Positions 54,311-63,188 of a DNA stretch of 64,000 nt are shown one piece after another. A model generated the notes under the pieces. The model did not search any database, was not told the DNA's origin, and saw only the letters and a list, made by a program, of their open reading frames with translations. Every line of letters begins with the position of its first letter. Position 1 is the stretch's first letter. Made by a program: the position numbers and the translations under genes. The DNA comes from JANSXG01 sp024743075 (lineage in GTDB: Bacteria > Planctomycetota > Phycisphaerae > Phycisphaerales > UBA1924): contig CP159477.1 of NCBI GenBank assembly GCA_042140185.1, forward strand, positions 1,054,001-1,118,000, given 5' to 3'.

Positions 54311-54498
54311 TAAGCGAGGCGGGCGGGACTCGAATCCGCAACCACCAGCTCGATTGAACTCGGGCGGCCACGATTCGCAGCCTCCCGCGTAGCGGAAACC
54401 GCCCTTCTGGTGTCCAGGCGGGGGTTTGGGCGCTTCCAGACTGGGGTGAGTCCTGTCGGACTCTGGTTTGGTTCGGGGCGCAATTCAGGGCGCAATGG
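54311..54498 (-). repeat. integrase-tail/tRNA-3'-end repeat, copy 1 (att-like)
   Basis: On the minus strand it starts with TGCGCCCTGAATTGCGCCCC (reading LNCAPNQT in one frame, a typical integrase tail) and ends with a tRNA-like T-arm and acceptor strand, GCGGATTCGAGTCCCGCC then CGCCTCGC. The D-arm and anticodon arm are absent, so it is not a tRNA gene. A second copy lies at 57021-57202 in the same orientation. Confidence 0.6.
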
Positions 54499-54910
54499 CA
54501 CACGACGGACTTGATTCAATGAGCTGGCTCCGGATCTACAATCGGATGCGGTATGACCGAGGCCATCAGCAGGCGCGTCTCGATATTCGCCAGCGGGGGC
54601 CTCAATCGAGTGAGTTGAAACGGTCTGATTGATGTGCGCACCGGCCCAGACAAAACCCTAGCGAGCGGAACCGAGTCCAACCGGTCGTCCCAGGTCCGCC
54701 GTGGATCTTCAGGACTAGTCGCAGACGGGTACGGTCGAACGGAATTCAAGATTGCCACTTCCCAAGTCGTGCCCAGGCTGCTCGTCCGAGCTAGGACATA
54801 GAATGCAGTTGACAGGCAGACCTGCGGCGGCGGATGATCGGTGAACAGTTCGAATTCTGATCTCGCAAGAGGCTTACAAGCGGGCCGGTCTCCGTGGGAG
54901 GAAATTTTTT
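54499..54910. other. stretch without recognised gene
   Basis: 412 bp. A minus-strand reading of 137 codons (54516-54929) exists but looks random (Pro/Arg/Ser-rich, no motif). The last 20 bp hold the GGGAGG ribosome site of the next gene. Confidence 0.3.
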
Positions 54911-55261
54911 GTGGCTGAAATTCCCCCATCGCGAAATCTTAGAAGATTGCGATTCACCGCAGTTTGTATCACGGCGGCTATGGGTATAACCTTTAGCATT
55001 TCTTTTATGATTTTCCTAGCCACTACTATGTGGCGCAACGATGAGTGGCTGATAGAGGTTGCCAAATCGCATCCGGCCGCATGCATCCTTTTGCCTCTCG
55101 CGGGAATGGCAGCATACTGCGTCGTCACACTGCTAGAGTTTCAGTCAGGTGGCATCGAATTTGAAATTGCATCTGTCAAATTTCGTGGTGCCGCCGGCAC
55201 GATCGTTCTCTGGATCTTCACATTTCTTGCGATCGCTGCTGCTGTTCGTCTCTGCTGGTAA
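54911..55261 (+). CDS. small three-pass membrane protein, gene-cassette-like
   Basis: 116 aa from GTG 54911 with GGGAGG 8 bp upstream. Hydrophobic helices at about 16-38, 55-73 and 95-114. The segment IEFEIASVKFRGAAGTIVLW, IFTFLAIAAAVRLCW resembles a family of small membrane proteins often carried as integron cassettes or other mobile cargo (from memory, unverified). Clearly more AT-rich than the chromosome, supporting transfer. Confidence 0.7.
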   Translation: MAEIPPSRNLRRLRFTAVCITAAMGITFSISFMIFLATTMWRNDEWLIEVAKSHPAACILLPLAGMAAYCVVTLLEFQSGGIEFEIASVKFRGAAGTIVLWIFTFLAIAAAVRLCW

Positions 55262-55313
55262 TGGATCCAACGAAAGACTTAAGTCAACAGCCTCGATCAC
55301 GGTGACAGCTCAT

Positions 55314-55702
55314 ATAAATTGTGTCCAGGTGACGGTTCCGGTCACGACGGGATAGCCCGCGTGGTGTTCGACCCCACTTCGAACGTCGAGACACTGCCGC
55401 TGATGGATCGTGGCGAGCGCTGCCCGACGCGGCTCGCTCCAGCGGAGGATGAAGCGGTGAGAGGACGGGCGGCAGATCTACGAGAGTGGCCGTAGAAGGG
55501 CCTCGGCGGCCAGGAGGAAGCTATTTGTCCCCATGCGGCGAGCCGCGGTCAGAGATGCGAGGCACCCTCGAACTAGCCATACGCGCGATCGATGCTCATC
55601 GCGATGGCGGTGGAGGCGAACTGGAGCTTTGGTTCGGTGCCTGCACTAAACTCGACCATCGAGCCTAGCCAGCGAGACGTCTGGCAGACGCCCTTTACGC
55701 GA
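55314..55702 (+). repeat. dispersed repeat, copy 2
   Basis: Starts AAATTGTGTCCAGGTGACGG and contains both blocks seen at 44911-45197 and 45437-45535, here contiguous. Frame interrupted by stops, so it encodes no protein. Ends at the stop codon of the convergent protease gene. Confidence 0.75.
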
Positions 55703-56561
55703 GCTCTTGTATCTGCTGCGTTGCCCAATACCAATCAGCCTCGGCTGATCCTTCAGGCCGCCCTTGGTCATGCCAGCGGAAGTATGCCGCTTCCTGTCGA
55801 AGGGCTTGTAGCAAGAACATCCGAACCACCTCAATGCGAACCGCAATGATCATGTCTGAATACTGATTTTGGCCCCACAATGCCACCAATCCCGTTGCTT
55901 CCGATTGGTCTGGCTGCCAGTCCTGGCCCTGACACTTGACGTAGTTGGTGTTCCACACCAAGGTGCCGCTGAAACCGGGCGGGAGGGGCAAATGCGAACC
56001 CTTGTTGTCCACAGCCTTCGCATGTTCGGGGCTGTAGAGGAGCGCGAAGTACAAACGAGGGTCCAGCCCGGCGGGGAGCGTCGCTTCCTGGGTGAGATAC
56101 GGCACGGACCTAGAAATGGGACCATTGGCAAGCGCACTCCATCGACTTCTCTCCCCCGGATATCCCTGCAAGAACAGTAATTCATGTTGTGCGGTGCTGT
56201 GCGATGGCGCAATCCGGCTCGCGGGTATGGCGGACTTTGTGGCAAGATTCCAACTTTCGTCATCGACTCGTGAAATGGCGGAATCTACCGGCTCAGGCAT
56301 GGACAGAAACGGGTGAATGATGCGATGCGCATAGTCGTCCTGTCGGGGTTGGTGCGATAATCCGCCTTGCTGAACGTACCGGGCGACGTGATCGTTTGTC
56401 AGGAGGTAAACGTTGCCAAGCAGGCGAAGATAGGAGCCGGTGCCACACGGCTCACCGTATTCATGCGAAACGACGCGGTGGATTGCGGCCGTGAAGGGTT
56501 GGGTATGCTGTGCCATCGCTTGGCACACCGCCTGAGTTGCCAACGCCCACTGGTCTTCCAT
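55695..56561 (-). CDS. trypsin-like serine protease domain protein
   Basis: 288 aa, ATG 56561, no signal peptide, so cytoplasmic. A chymotrypsin-fold triad can be placed: His58 in VYLLTNDHVA, Asp93 in VDSAISRV, Ser198 in PPGFSGTLVWN. Preceded by GTGSYLRLLGN, the usual strand before the His. Intracellular trypsin-like domains of this sort occur in bacterial conflict and defence modules, often as activators. Its stop lies within the dispersed repeat, so the 3' end may be trimmed by it. Confidence 0.78.
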   Translation of the reverse strand: MEDQWALATQAVCQAMAQHTQPFTAAIHRVVSHEYGEPCGTGSYLRLLGNVYLLTNDHVARYVQQGGLSHQPRQDDYAHRIIHPFLSMPEPVDSAISRVDDESWNLATKSAIPASRIAPSHSTAQHELLFLQGYPGERSRWSALANGPISRSVPYLTQEATLPAGLDPRLYFALLYSPEHAKAVDNKGSHLPLPPGFSGTLVWNTNYVKCQGQDWQPDQSEATGLVALWGQNQYSDMIIAVRIEVVRMFLLQALRQEAAYFRWHDQGRPEGSAEADWYWATQQIQELA

Positions 56562-56674
56562 GCTTCAAGTCTATCGAACCACGACCGTCAGCCGTCTAGG
56601 CGAACTTTGCTGGCGCGAAGGCATAACCAATACGGCGTGCGTTCCGTCCTGCCTGAGCGGGTCAACCAATCGGC

Positions 56675-56920
56675 TTAGTGTTTCGGGTTCAACTCTGGAT
56701 GGACACATTTCGTCCAGTCAAAGGACCACGACTGCCCATTGGCCGACTCGGTGCCGACGCCGCAGTCCTTTGCCTGCGCACACCCACCTCCGCTGAGGTG
56801 CCGCACTCGCTGGCCGTCATCAAGGTCCATGCTGAGATAGGTCAGTTGGACCCGCGCCGTGTCGCCCAGTCGTGAGCAGTCAAAGTCCGCCGATTCAGTT
56901 TCTTTCACTGGCCGTGGCAT
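56675..56920 (-). CDS. small cysteine-containing protein of unknown function
   Basis: 81 aa, ATG 56920. Four cysteines (DCSRL, GGCAQAKDCG, TKCVHPEL) and a Trp-rich end (QSWSFDWTKC) suggest a small metal-binding or disulfide fold. No family named with certainty. No signal peptide. It lies 113 bp upstream of the protease on the same strand and may share its transcript. Confidence 0.6.
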   Translation of the reverse strand: MPRPVKETESADFDCSRLGDTARVQLTYLSMDLDDGQRVRHLSGGGCAQAKDCGVGTESANGQSWSFDWTKCVHPELNPKH

Positions 56921-57020
56921 GGAATGAACGTCCCGAGAAGGCGGATCACCGGCCTGGGGCCTCTTTAGTGAGCCCGCCCTGGCCCACCGATTAGAAATGG
57001 GCCGGCAAAGAACGGCCCTA
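56921..57020. other. short spacer before the integrase-tail repeat
   Basis: 100 bp with no gene; contains CGGGGCCTC-type words but no convincing terminator. Confidence 0.25.
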
Positions 57021-57202
57021 GAGGCGAGGCCAACGGGACTCGAACCCGCAACGACCGGATCGACAGAACTCGGACGACGATGATTCGCCGCCGCCCGAAT
57101 AGCGGAAACCGCCTATTCATCGCCGCTGTGGGGATCTGGTGTTGCCAGTCCGGTCTGAGTCAGACCTGGCTGCGGTCTGGTTCGGGGCGCAATGTAGGGC
57201 GC
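57021..57202 (-). repeat. integrase-tail/tRNA-3'-end repeat, copy 2 (att-like)
   Basis: Same architecture as 54311-54498: TGCGCCCC/GAACCAGACC (reads LHCAPNQT), the shared GGCGGTTTCCGCTA, and a tRNA-like end GCGGGTTCGAGTCCCGT, then GGCCTCGCC. Same orientation, 2.7 kb away. The pair brackets the small membrane protein, repeat copy 2, protease and Cys protein. Confidence 0.6.
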
Positions 57203-57709
57203 ATCGATACGCATTCCGTCGAAGTGCCCGCCAGAAGAGGAGTGCTCCTTACGCGCCCAACTTCACTCGGTCTGGCGTGCGATGCGAGCGGACATGTGAG
57301 CGAGGAGAATGCGGCCGGTGCAAGTTACGCGGCCGGGCTATGGAGCACTGATTGTGCCCTCATGCTGCACATTTGTGCCAGCTACGAAAAAGCGGAGAGG
57401 ATGGGTAAGTTGGTCGCGCTTGTTGATGGCTTCGGCCCCGGCCAGAGCCAGTTTGCGCAGGAAGCCATCGCTGAGACCGGGCTCCCGATCGCTGTGGTTG
57501 CGGCAACGGGCGCGCGCGCTCCGAACGTTTGAATCCGTGGTCTGGTTGTCTGTGAGCGTTCATCCCGCCGCGAGGCGTTGTGGCGATACTTCGTTGAGGC
57601 ACTTGCATCCACGAGCACACACCGCAGTCGCGCACGCATCGCGAGCAAGGTCTGATAGCACTTGCTAACCTGCATTCTTGACATTTGTCCTGTTTCTGTG
57701 GGATCGTCA
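57203..57709. other. stretch without a convincing gene
   Basis: About 500 bp. A plus-strand reading to 57532 (end MGKLVALVDGFGPGQSQFAQ) begins inside the integrase-tail repeat and has no ribosome site; it could be the remains of a small gene but is not called. Confidence 0.3.
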
Positions 57710-58240
57710 ATGGCGGTACTTCGAGAACAAGCGAATGCCATCCCCTGCGGCGCGCCGACGGCGCAGCGGATGTCGTTCGGCCGCGCAGCTCTGGACCCAG
57801 ACGAAATCCGATCGTTCCTGACCGACGAACGCCGATCGGACGTCGCTGCGCGTCTGCTGATCTTGCTTGAGGTCGCCGAATCAACCGGTTCCGTGAGCGA
57901 GATCGCAGGGCGACACGGAATCACCAGGCAGACCCTGCATGCATGGATCAGGCTCTTCAATGATTCGGGTCCAGATGCTCTAGAGGACCGGCGTGGTTCT
58001 CGAAGCGTCAAGATCAGACGCAGCGAATTGGTTGTGCTGCGGAGGTGGGTTGACTCGCATCCATCGGAGCAGCCGCCGTCCGGAAGGGACATAGTCAGAT
58101 ACGCCGAGCGGAAACTTGGAGTGAGGTTCGAGAGTGCGGCTGCTGGTACGCGGCTGATCAGAAGGATTGATGCCTTGAAGCGAGCTGAATCGGCTGTAGC
58201 CGATCAGGCAAGGGGTTTGCCGGGTCCTGACAGGATGTAA
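57710..58240 (+). CDS. helix-turn-helix protein, IS630-type transposase N-terminal half
   Basis: 176 aa from ATG 57710. HTH region VAESTGSVSEIAGRHGITRQ-TLHAWIRLF, then DALEDRRGSRS and a second winged HTH (VVLRRWVDSHPSEQ, YAERKLGVRFESAAAG). This order is the DNA-binding half of IS630-family transposases. The DDE nuclease half is absent downstream, so it is either a truncated transposase or a free-standing regulator. Confidence 0.6.
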   Translation: MAVLREQANAIPCGAPTAQRMSFGRAALDPDEIRSFLTDERRSDVAARLLILLEVAESTGSVSEIAGRHGITRQTLHAWIRLFNDSGPDALEDRRGSRSVKIRRSELVVLRRWVDSHPSEQPPSGRDIVRYAERKLGVRFESAAAGTRLIRRIDALKRAESAVADQARGLPGPDRM

Positions 58241-58338
58241 GACTTTGGGAATAGTGACCCATCGGAAGGTGTTCGCCCATACGGAGACGAGTTCGTGTGG
58301 CGTGTAACCCGCGGCAGTTCTCCGCGGAGACACCGGAC

Positions 58339-59766
58339 ATGGACCGAAAAACCAAGTCAAAGATGGGAAAAATCAGCTGTGATTCGGGCGACGCGGGCGA
58401 CACTAAGAGTCGGAAGTCGCTGTTCCGAGAACTTCTCGCCGGCAGTCCCATCTTCGTCGCGGTCGCGATTGTGGTCGCCGCCATGATCACCAGCGGCGCG
58501 TTCAATCGCCCCGTGGTGCCGCACGACCAGTACGCGTTGCTCAATCAGTTGAATCTTGAGAGCGAGGCACGCGACATCATCGGTTTCAACCGAACGGCAG
58601 AGCCGTCGGAGCCCGATGTGGTAGCAGTAGTCACAGCGGTACTTGAGTTTGCTCGCGACAATGTCCAGTCCCGTGGTCAGCACTACCTTGAACTCGCAAC
58701 CGGTTTAGCGAGCGGGGCGTTCTCAAACGACTGGGCGTCACTCATCGAATCACTGAATCGGGAGAACCCTGCGACTTGGGGTATGTCGGCGGAAGAATCA
58801 TTGGGCGCAGCGTACCTTTTGTTGAACAGTGGTTACCAGCAGGATGACATCTTGCCATTCACGGCTCATGCGCGTGTGCTGACGAGGGACAGCAGCGACG
58901 CGATAGTTTTGGAGGCGTCAGTACTTATAGGGACGGGATCGCCCAACAAGGCGATCCAGTTGTTAGATGAACATGAAGCAAATCTTTACCAGGCGACCAT
59001 CGGTCACTCGTTCGCATCGCACTTCCTGCGTGGCCAGGCGTTCGGGAGTCTGTCGGATGATGATGCTTCGCGGAAGCATTACGAGCTCGCCTACCAGACT
59101 GTTGATGGAGCTCCAGGTCAAGAGCACAATGTCACGGTCGCGCGCCTGAGTCTCATCGACGCATACGTCGCGGCCATCCAAGTCCCGGTTGCGGCGAGCA
59201 GAGCATCCGAGCTTCTGATCGAACACGACGCCGCCGTGCGTCGATTTCCGACGCCGCACCCGTTCAAGGCGAGGGGTCACGCGGTTTGGGCGAGATACCT
59301 TTCGACCGGCAAAAACATGGAGCACTACGACACGGCCGCAGCCGCCGAACGCGCAGAGCGAGCAATTGACCTGTATAGGCAGCTTGGCAACGAATCAGGG
59401 TTGGCGCTGTGTGCACGGTTGCAAGGCCGGATCTCGCTCGGCAACGGTGAGTTTGACAAGGCGGTCGTCTACTACGAGCTCGAGGCCGAATCGTGGGGCC
59501 CGATGCGCATCTACAAAGCGTTCGCGATATTGAACAAGGGCATTGCCCTAGAGAACCTTGCGTTCGAATCGGTCGATCGAGGTAAAGCGCTAGAATACAT
59601 GCAGATGGCGCTTGATGCTGCAGAGCAGGCCATCGGGATTCTGATCGGCGAACAGGCGAGCCCGAGCTCAATCGAACGTGCGCGTATGGTGGCAGCAGCG
59701 CGACGCGATTGGATTGAGACTCAAGTCGCGATGAGCAATTACGTTTCGCCGAGACACGAGGGATAG
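58339..59766 (+). CDS. membrane-anchored helical-repeat (TPR-like) protein
   Basis: 475 aa, ATG 58339. A short cytoplasmic start rich in Lys/Ser is followed by one membrane helix (about 38-55, SPIFVAVAIVVAAMITSG) and about 400 residues of helical hairpins (SLGAAYLLLNSGYQQDDI, AIQLLDEHEANLYQATIG, RKHYELAYQTVDGAPGQ, KAVVYYELEAES). Looks like a TPR solenoid exposed outside the cytoplasm, resembling the C-terminal part of the kinase at 19.1 kb. Partner unknown. Confidence 0.72.
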   Translation: MDRKTKSKMGKISCDSGDAGDTKSRKSLFRELLAGSPIFVAVAIVVAAMITSGAFNRPVVPHDQYALLNQLNLESEARDIIGFNRTAEPSEPDVVAVVTAVLEFARDNVQSRGQHYLELATGLASGAFSNDWASLIESLNRENPATWGMSAEESLGAAYLLLNSGYQQDDILPFTAHARVLTRDSSDAIVLEASVLIGTGSPNKAIQLLDEHEANLYQATIGHSFASHFLRGQAFGSLSDDDASRKHYELAYQTVDGAPGQEHNVTVARLSLIDAYVAAIQVPVAASRASELLIEHDAAVRRFPTPHPFKARGHAVWARYLSTGKNMEHYDTAAAAERAERAIDLYRQLGNESGLALCARLQGRISLGNGEFDKAVVYYELEAESWGPMRIYKAFAILNKGIALENLAFESVDRGKALEYMQMALDAAEQAIGILIGEQASPSSIERARMVAAARRDWIETQVAMSNYVSPRHEG

Positions 59767-59984
59767 AGCGATTGCCCATGTACAAGCGGAGACATGAGAT
59801 CCGTCCGCTGGCTGTGATGCTCTAACTCAAGTTCCCAACGTGTATACTGCGCGGCCGGGTTCCAGATTCGGAGGGTCGCAGATTAGTGGGCGAGCAAAAG
59901 GCAAGTGATCGTTATCGGGCGTACGCTCTAACGTGATGACGGTTCGGGCGGTTCGCATGGGTGATGCCCACGCTGACCGTCAAA

Positions 59985-60170
59985 CAATCAAATGTAGCGA
60001 CAACGGATTGGAGTTCACGTCGAAGGCTGTGCTGGAAGCTCTGAAGCCCGTTGGCGTGCGATACCGTTCATCGAGCAGGGCAGCAGGTGGGAAGGCAAGT
60101 TCATCCAATCATCCAACGGGAAACTCGTCGATGAACTGCTCCGGCGTCTGCGACTTGAGACCCTGCGGGC
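59985..60170 (+). pseudogene. IS3-family transposase remnant (integrase domain end)
   Basis: Reads SDNGLEFTSKAVLEALKPVG, then one frame over FIEQGSRWEGKFIQSSNGKL and VDELL, the conserved DNGPEF ... FIEPGxPWqNG.iEsfNgKLrdEl stretch of IS3 OrfB. Frameshifted and lacking both ends. Confidence 0.8.
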
Positions 60171-60381
60171 ACCGTGCGCTACTGATTGAGCCGGGACGAT
60201 CAAACCGCTATTCGGAGGTGACCCAAGCGGGGCAGGTCAACAGCGGACTGGCGATGCCGTCCCAATAGTTGGATGCGCAGGCGTGCATCATTTGCATCAG
60301 GCGTTATCGGATCACGCAAACAGAAGATGATTTTAGAATGGTCGAGGATTGCGGCTAATCGATCACTTTCGGGAGGTCCCT

Positions 60382-60789
60382 TTGGAATCCAGTAGAAAAA
60401 CACCTGTTCGAGGTTGGCGTGCGTCCGTTCCGTATAGTCGGTGGATTTTCACCATAGCGGCGGCCGCTTCTTTTGCATGCTTGCTCGCCTTGATAACGCT
60501 TGACACACCCGACAGCCCCGCGAGGATCGCAATGATGTGCTTTGCAACCGCTATTCCCCTTCTGGGTCAGCACGTGCTTGTGCTGGCCGATGAGTCACGA
60601 GGGCACCATTCATCGAGGCTGATGCGGGTGATGACCATTCTCGGGTTATTCACGTTTCTTGTTGGATTTGCCTTTATGTTGGCTCGCGTGTCAATATCGT
60701 TCGCCGTCTATTGGTCCTTCGTTACGCTCGGCATCATTCTGGTGCTGGAGGCGTCGCAGCGACGAGCCGAAACAATATACGCCGGATAG
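60382..60789 (+). CDS. small membrane protein of unknown function
   Basis: 135 aa from TTG 60382, chosen because GGGAGG lies 5 bp upstream. Four hydrophobic stretches (about 20-40, 47-66, 80-103, 106-123) predict a four-pass membrane protein; ends EASQRRAETIYAG. No family recognised. More AT-rich than the flanking chromosome; part of the accessory region. Confidence 0.6.
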   Translation: MESSRKTPVRGWRASVPYSRWIFTIAAAASFACLLALITLDTPDSPARIAMMCFATAIPLLGQHVLVLADESRGHHSSRLMRVMTILGLFTFLVGFAFMLARVSISFAVYWSFVTLGIILVLEASQRRAETIYAG

Positions 60790-61022
60790 TTGTTGCTCGG
60801 CCATGGTCCGAGCTCGCTTGAGGATTGGCATTGCCCGTTTTAATGCGTGCCGTTTGCATCCATATTGGACCGCTCAATCCTTTCGCGATGAGACACGGGC
60901 CGTTGCACAGGTCGGGGTAGACTTCAGGTGGACAATGTTTTCTGCCGGATCTGTCTCCAGCGCCATGGCGAGCGTTGGGACTGCAGAATTTCCGGCGACC
61001 GAACCGTCGGCATTGGACGACA

Positions 61023-61421
61023 TCAGTCAAGCAGATCAGCGCTGTCCCTGGATCTGAATACACGATCGACAGTGCAGTCTTCTGGCCCGATCAGCCCGAC
61101 GACGATGAGCCTCTCCGCGGGCGAAATCTGGATCATAGCCGGATGCCATGTCCAAGCCTGTGAACTCCCGTCCTCAAAAAGCAGTAGTCGCACGAGCGCG
61201 TCGTCCGGGTTGATTTCGCTGGCGATCGTTAGCAGCTCGCAGGGTCGGCCCAAGCGGGTAGTACCTCGCCAAAAAACTTCGTAGTGATCCCCTGAAAAGC
61301 CAGGGTCAGTCGATAGCTCGACTGTCCATTTGCGTAGTGGGTGCTGGTAGATCATCTCAAATCCTCGGTAAAGGGATGCCAGAAGCGTGCTGAGTTCGGC
61401 AGTAAATGCCTCGTCCATCAC
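61023..61421 (-). CDS. hypothetical protein
   Basis: 132 aa, ATG 61421 or 61418. Plausible alpha/beta composition: ELSTLLASLYRGFEMIYQHP, VFWRGTTRLGRPCELLTIAS, ALVRLLLFEDGSSQAWTWHP. No signal peptide, membrane segment or known motif. Isolated in the accessory region. Confidence 0.5.
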   Translation of the reverse strand: MMDEAFTAELSTLLASLYRGFEMIYQHPLRKWTVELSTDPGFSGDHYEVFWRGTTRLGRPCELLTIASEINPDDALVRLLLFEDGSSQAWTWHPAMIQISPAERLIVVGLIGPEDCTVDRVFRSRDSADLLD

Positions 61422-61820
61422 GCCTCAAACTGCGGACCTGTTTCAATCTTACTGGCTCACGCAGGATGTCGTACTACCCATCGTGTGCGGCCAAAAAGTC
61501 TACCGGGCTCAGCGGGAGATCGGTCAATGGGAGGAAGTTCGTGGCAACGGTTGGAACGGAAGCATCGGTACAGTCGGTCGCGAGCAGATCAAGAGTGGTT
61601 AGACGCTGATAGCCACGGTGTGGAGCCTATTAAGACTGCCCAACCCGCGGAGGTGGGGCAGCGATGGCAACCGCTGCATTTCGGCCGCTCGGTCCGTCGG
61701 GGGAGGAGGCAGGTGGGGCGCTTCAGATCCTCGGTGAAAATCTGAGGAGTGTGATTGAGCAAGACTCAATGAGCGAAGTTTGCCTAGCGGTCAGACAGTA
61801 TCGCGCCCTCTAGGGCCGGC
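61422..61820. other. stretch without recognised gene
   Basis: About 400 bp. Short readings on the plus strand lack ribosome sites and coding character. Nothing else seen. Confidence 0.3.
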
Positions 61821-62474
61821 TCACCTAGGTTCAACCCCACCGCTCTTGGAGCACATCCACTCGATCACATCGGGATAGCGCGGACTCCCGCCTCTGCGCC
61901 ATCCTCGCATGTCCTGGCCATCGCCAGCGAACAGGTCAGAGGCCTTCGGCGTTGTCGAGGAATACCGGCCGGTATCCTCGTTCACCCAGTAGCCGTTGTA
62001 CCACGTGGTCCGGCCGTCCTTGTTGCCCCAGCGCGCCTGATTCGATTTCGGGCGGGGCATGATGTACTCCCACCCGGCGGCGATGATCCGTTTTGCCAGC
62101 GTCGTTTCCTCGGCCGTCGGCGAACCACCGGCGCGAACCTCGATCCCCGCAAGATCGGGACCGGCCGGAGCCGGTGGCGGCTCGGGAGCGATCGTCGGCT
62201 TCGGCTCGATCGCGATGAACTGCGGTTGAAGTTCGGCGGTAATCGGCTCTATCACGAGCACACGACCTTCGGTGAGATCGCGGAGGATGAGCCGACCGCC
62301 GTTCTTCCCGGCTTCGAGAACCACGACCTCGTGTCCTTGGGCGTTGTGGATCACGAGTTTGTCGGCCGTGATGCGGTTGATTCCCTCTTGGGCGGCCATT
62401 CCCCCAGCGAAGGCCAGCAGGCCGAATAGCGCGGCGATGGCGACCAGTCCGACAGAACGTGAACGATTGAGCAT
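61821..62474 (-). CDS. exported protein of unknown function
   Basis: 217 aa, ATG 62474 with GAGGAGGAAATC directly upstream. Signal peptide LVAIAALFGLLAFAGGMAAQ. First domain (about 30-90) ITADKLVIHNAQGHEVVVLE with GGRLILRDL, a beta-type segment; then a Pro-rich linker (PEPPPAPAGP) and a C-terminal part with Trp/Tyr (TTWYNGYWVNEDTGRY, PDVIEWMCSKSGG). No enzyme motif recognised. Divergent from the nuclease gene. Confidence 0.72.
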   Translation of the reverse strand: MLNRSRSVGLVAIAALFGLLAFAGGMAAQEGINRITADKLVIHNAQGHEVVVLEAGKNGGRLILRDLTEGRVLVIEPITAELQPQFIAIEPKPTIAPEPPPAPAGPDLAGIEVRAGGSPTAEETTLAKRIIAAGWEYIMPRPKSNQARWGNKDGRTTWYNGYWVNEDTGRYSSTTPKASDLFAGDGQDMRGWRRGGSPRYPDVIEWMCSKSGGVEPR

Positions 62475-62608
62475 GATTTCCTCCTCCGGGATGCGCCCCG
62501 CCACACGGCGACGGCCGCGGGACCGGCCTGTCCATGCTACTGACGATCGCCTGTCTTTCCGACGGAAATCTCGTTTAGGGCGGGAGTTCATCGGCTACCC
62601 TGCTCGGC

Positions 62609-63178
62609 GTGAGCAAGCGTCGGAAGCCCAAACGGATCAGGCGTCGGGTCGGTGTGCGGATGACCCTCCGCGGCTGGTCGGTCATCCCGCTCGGGATCTT
62701 CGCCGCCGGTGTAGTCGTCGGCATCGCCATCAGCGACGGACTTCCGGACGGCCGGACGCTCATCCCGTCGTCTGTCGCTCCGGCGTCAGGTGGATCGATC
62801 GACCGCGTCGTCGACGGCGACACGGTCAGGGTTTTCTACCGATCCGCCGAACCGGTCTCCGAGCCGGTGCGTTTGCTGTGTCTCGACACGCCGGAGCGCG
62901 GCGAAAGGGGATACCAAGAGGCAACGGACGCTCTCGAAGAGCTGTTGAGTATCGAGCCGGTTCGAATGGAGTTCCCCGGCGATGAACCCGAACGCGATCG
63001 CTACGGTCGATTGCTCGCCTACCTCTACGCTGGCGGCGTGAATGTGAACGTCGAAATGGTGCGCCTCGGCTGGAGCGAGTACGTGCAGGAATTCGGACCG
63101 TCCGAGTTGTTTCACGATGCGTTCGTCGACGCCGAGCGTGAGGCGAGGGCAGAACGCCGCGGGTTGTGGCGCAGATAG
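62609..63178 (+). CDS. membrane-anchored staphylococcal-type nuclease (SNase)
   Basis: 189 aa from GTG 62609. A Lys/Arg-rich start and one membrane helix (about 25-43, WSVIPLGIFAAGVVVGIAI) anchor a Ca-dependent nuclease domain: VVDGDTVRV, the first catalytic Arg/Asp segment VRLLCLDTPERGERG with the following Glu, and DRYGRLLAYLY with the second Arg. Members cut DNA and RNA outside the cytoplasm, for nutrition or DNA turnover. Complete. Confidence 0.9.
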   Translation: MSKRRKPKRIRRRVGVRMTLRGWSVIPLGIFAAGVVVGIAISDGLPDGRTLIPSSVAPASGGSIDRVVDGDTVRVFYRSAEPVSEPVRLLCLDTPERGERGYQEATDALEELLSIEPVRMEFPGDEPERDRYGRLLAYLYAGGVNVNVEMVRLGWSEYVQEFGPSELFHDAFVDAEREARAERRGLWRR

Positions 63179-63188
63179 CGCCGCGAAT

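Noticed and set aside
54311..54345. Possible tRNA gene at the T-arm-like sequence
   Set aside because: Only T-arm and acceptor 3' strand are present; no D-arm, anticodon arm or matching 5' acceptor could be folded.
54516..54929. Minus-strand open frame of 137 codons as a possible integrase body
   Set aside because: No Arg or Tyr boxes of tyrosine recombinases and no helical pattern; probably non-coding.
57080..57532. Plus-strand open frame of 150 codons
   Set aside because: Starts inside the integrase-tail repeat, has no ribosome site and no recognisable fold.
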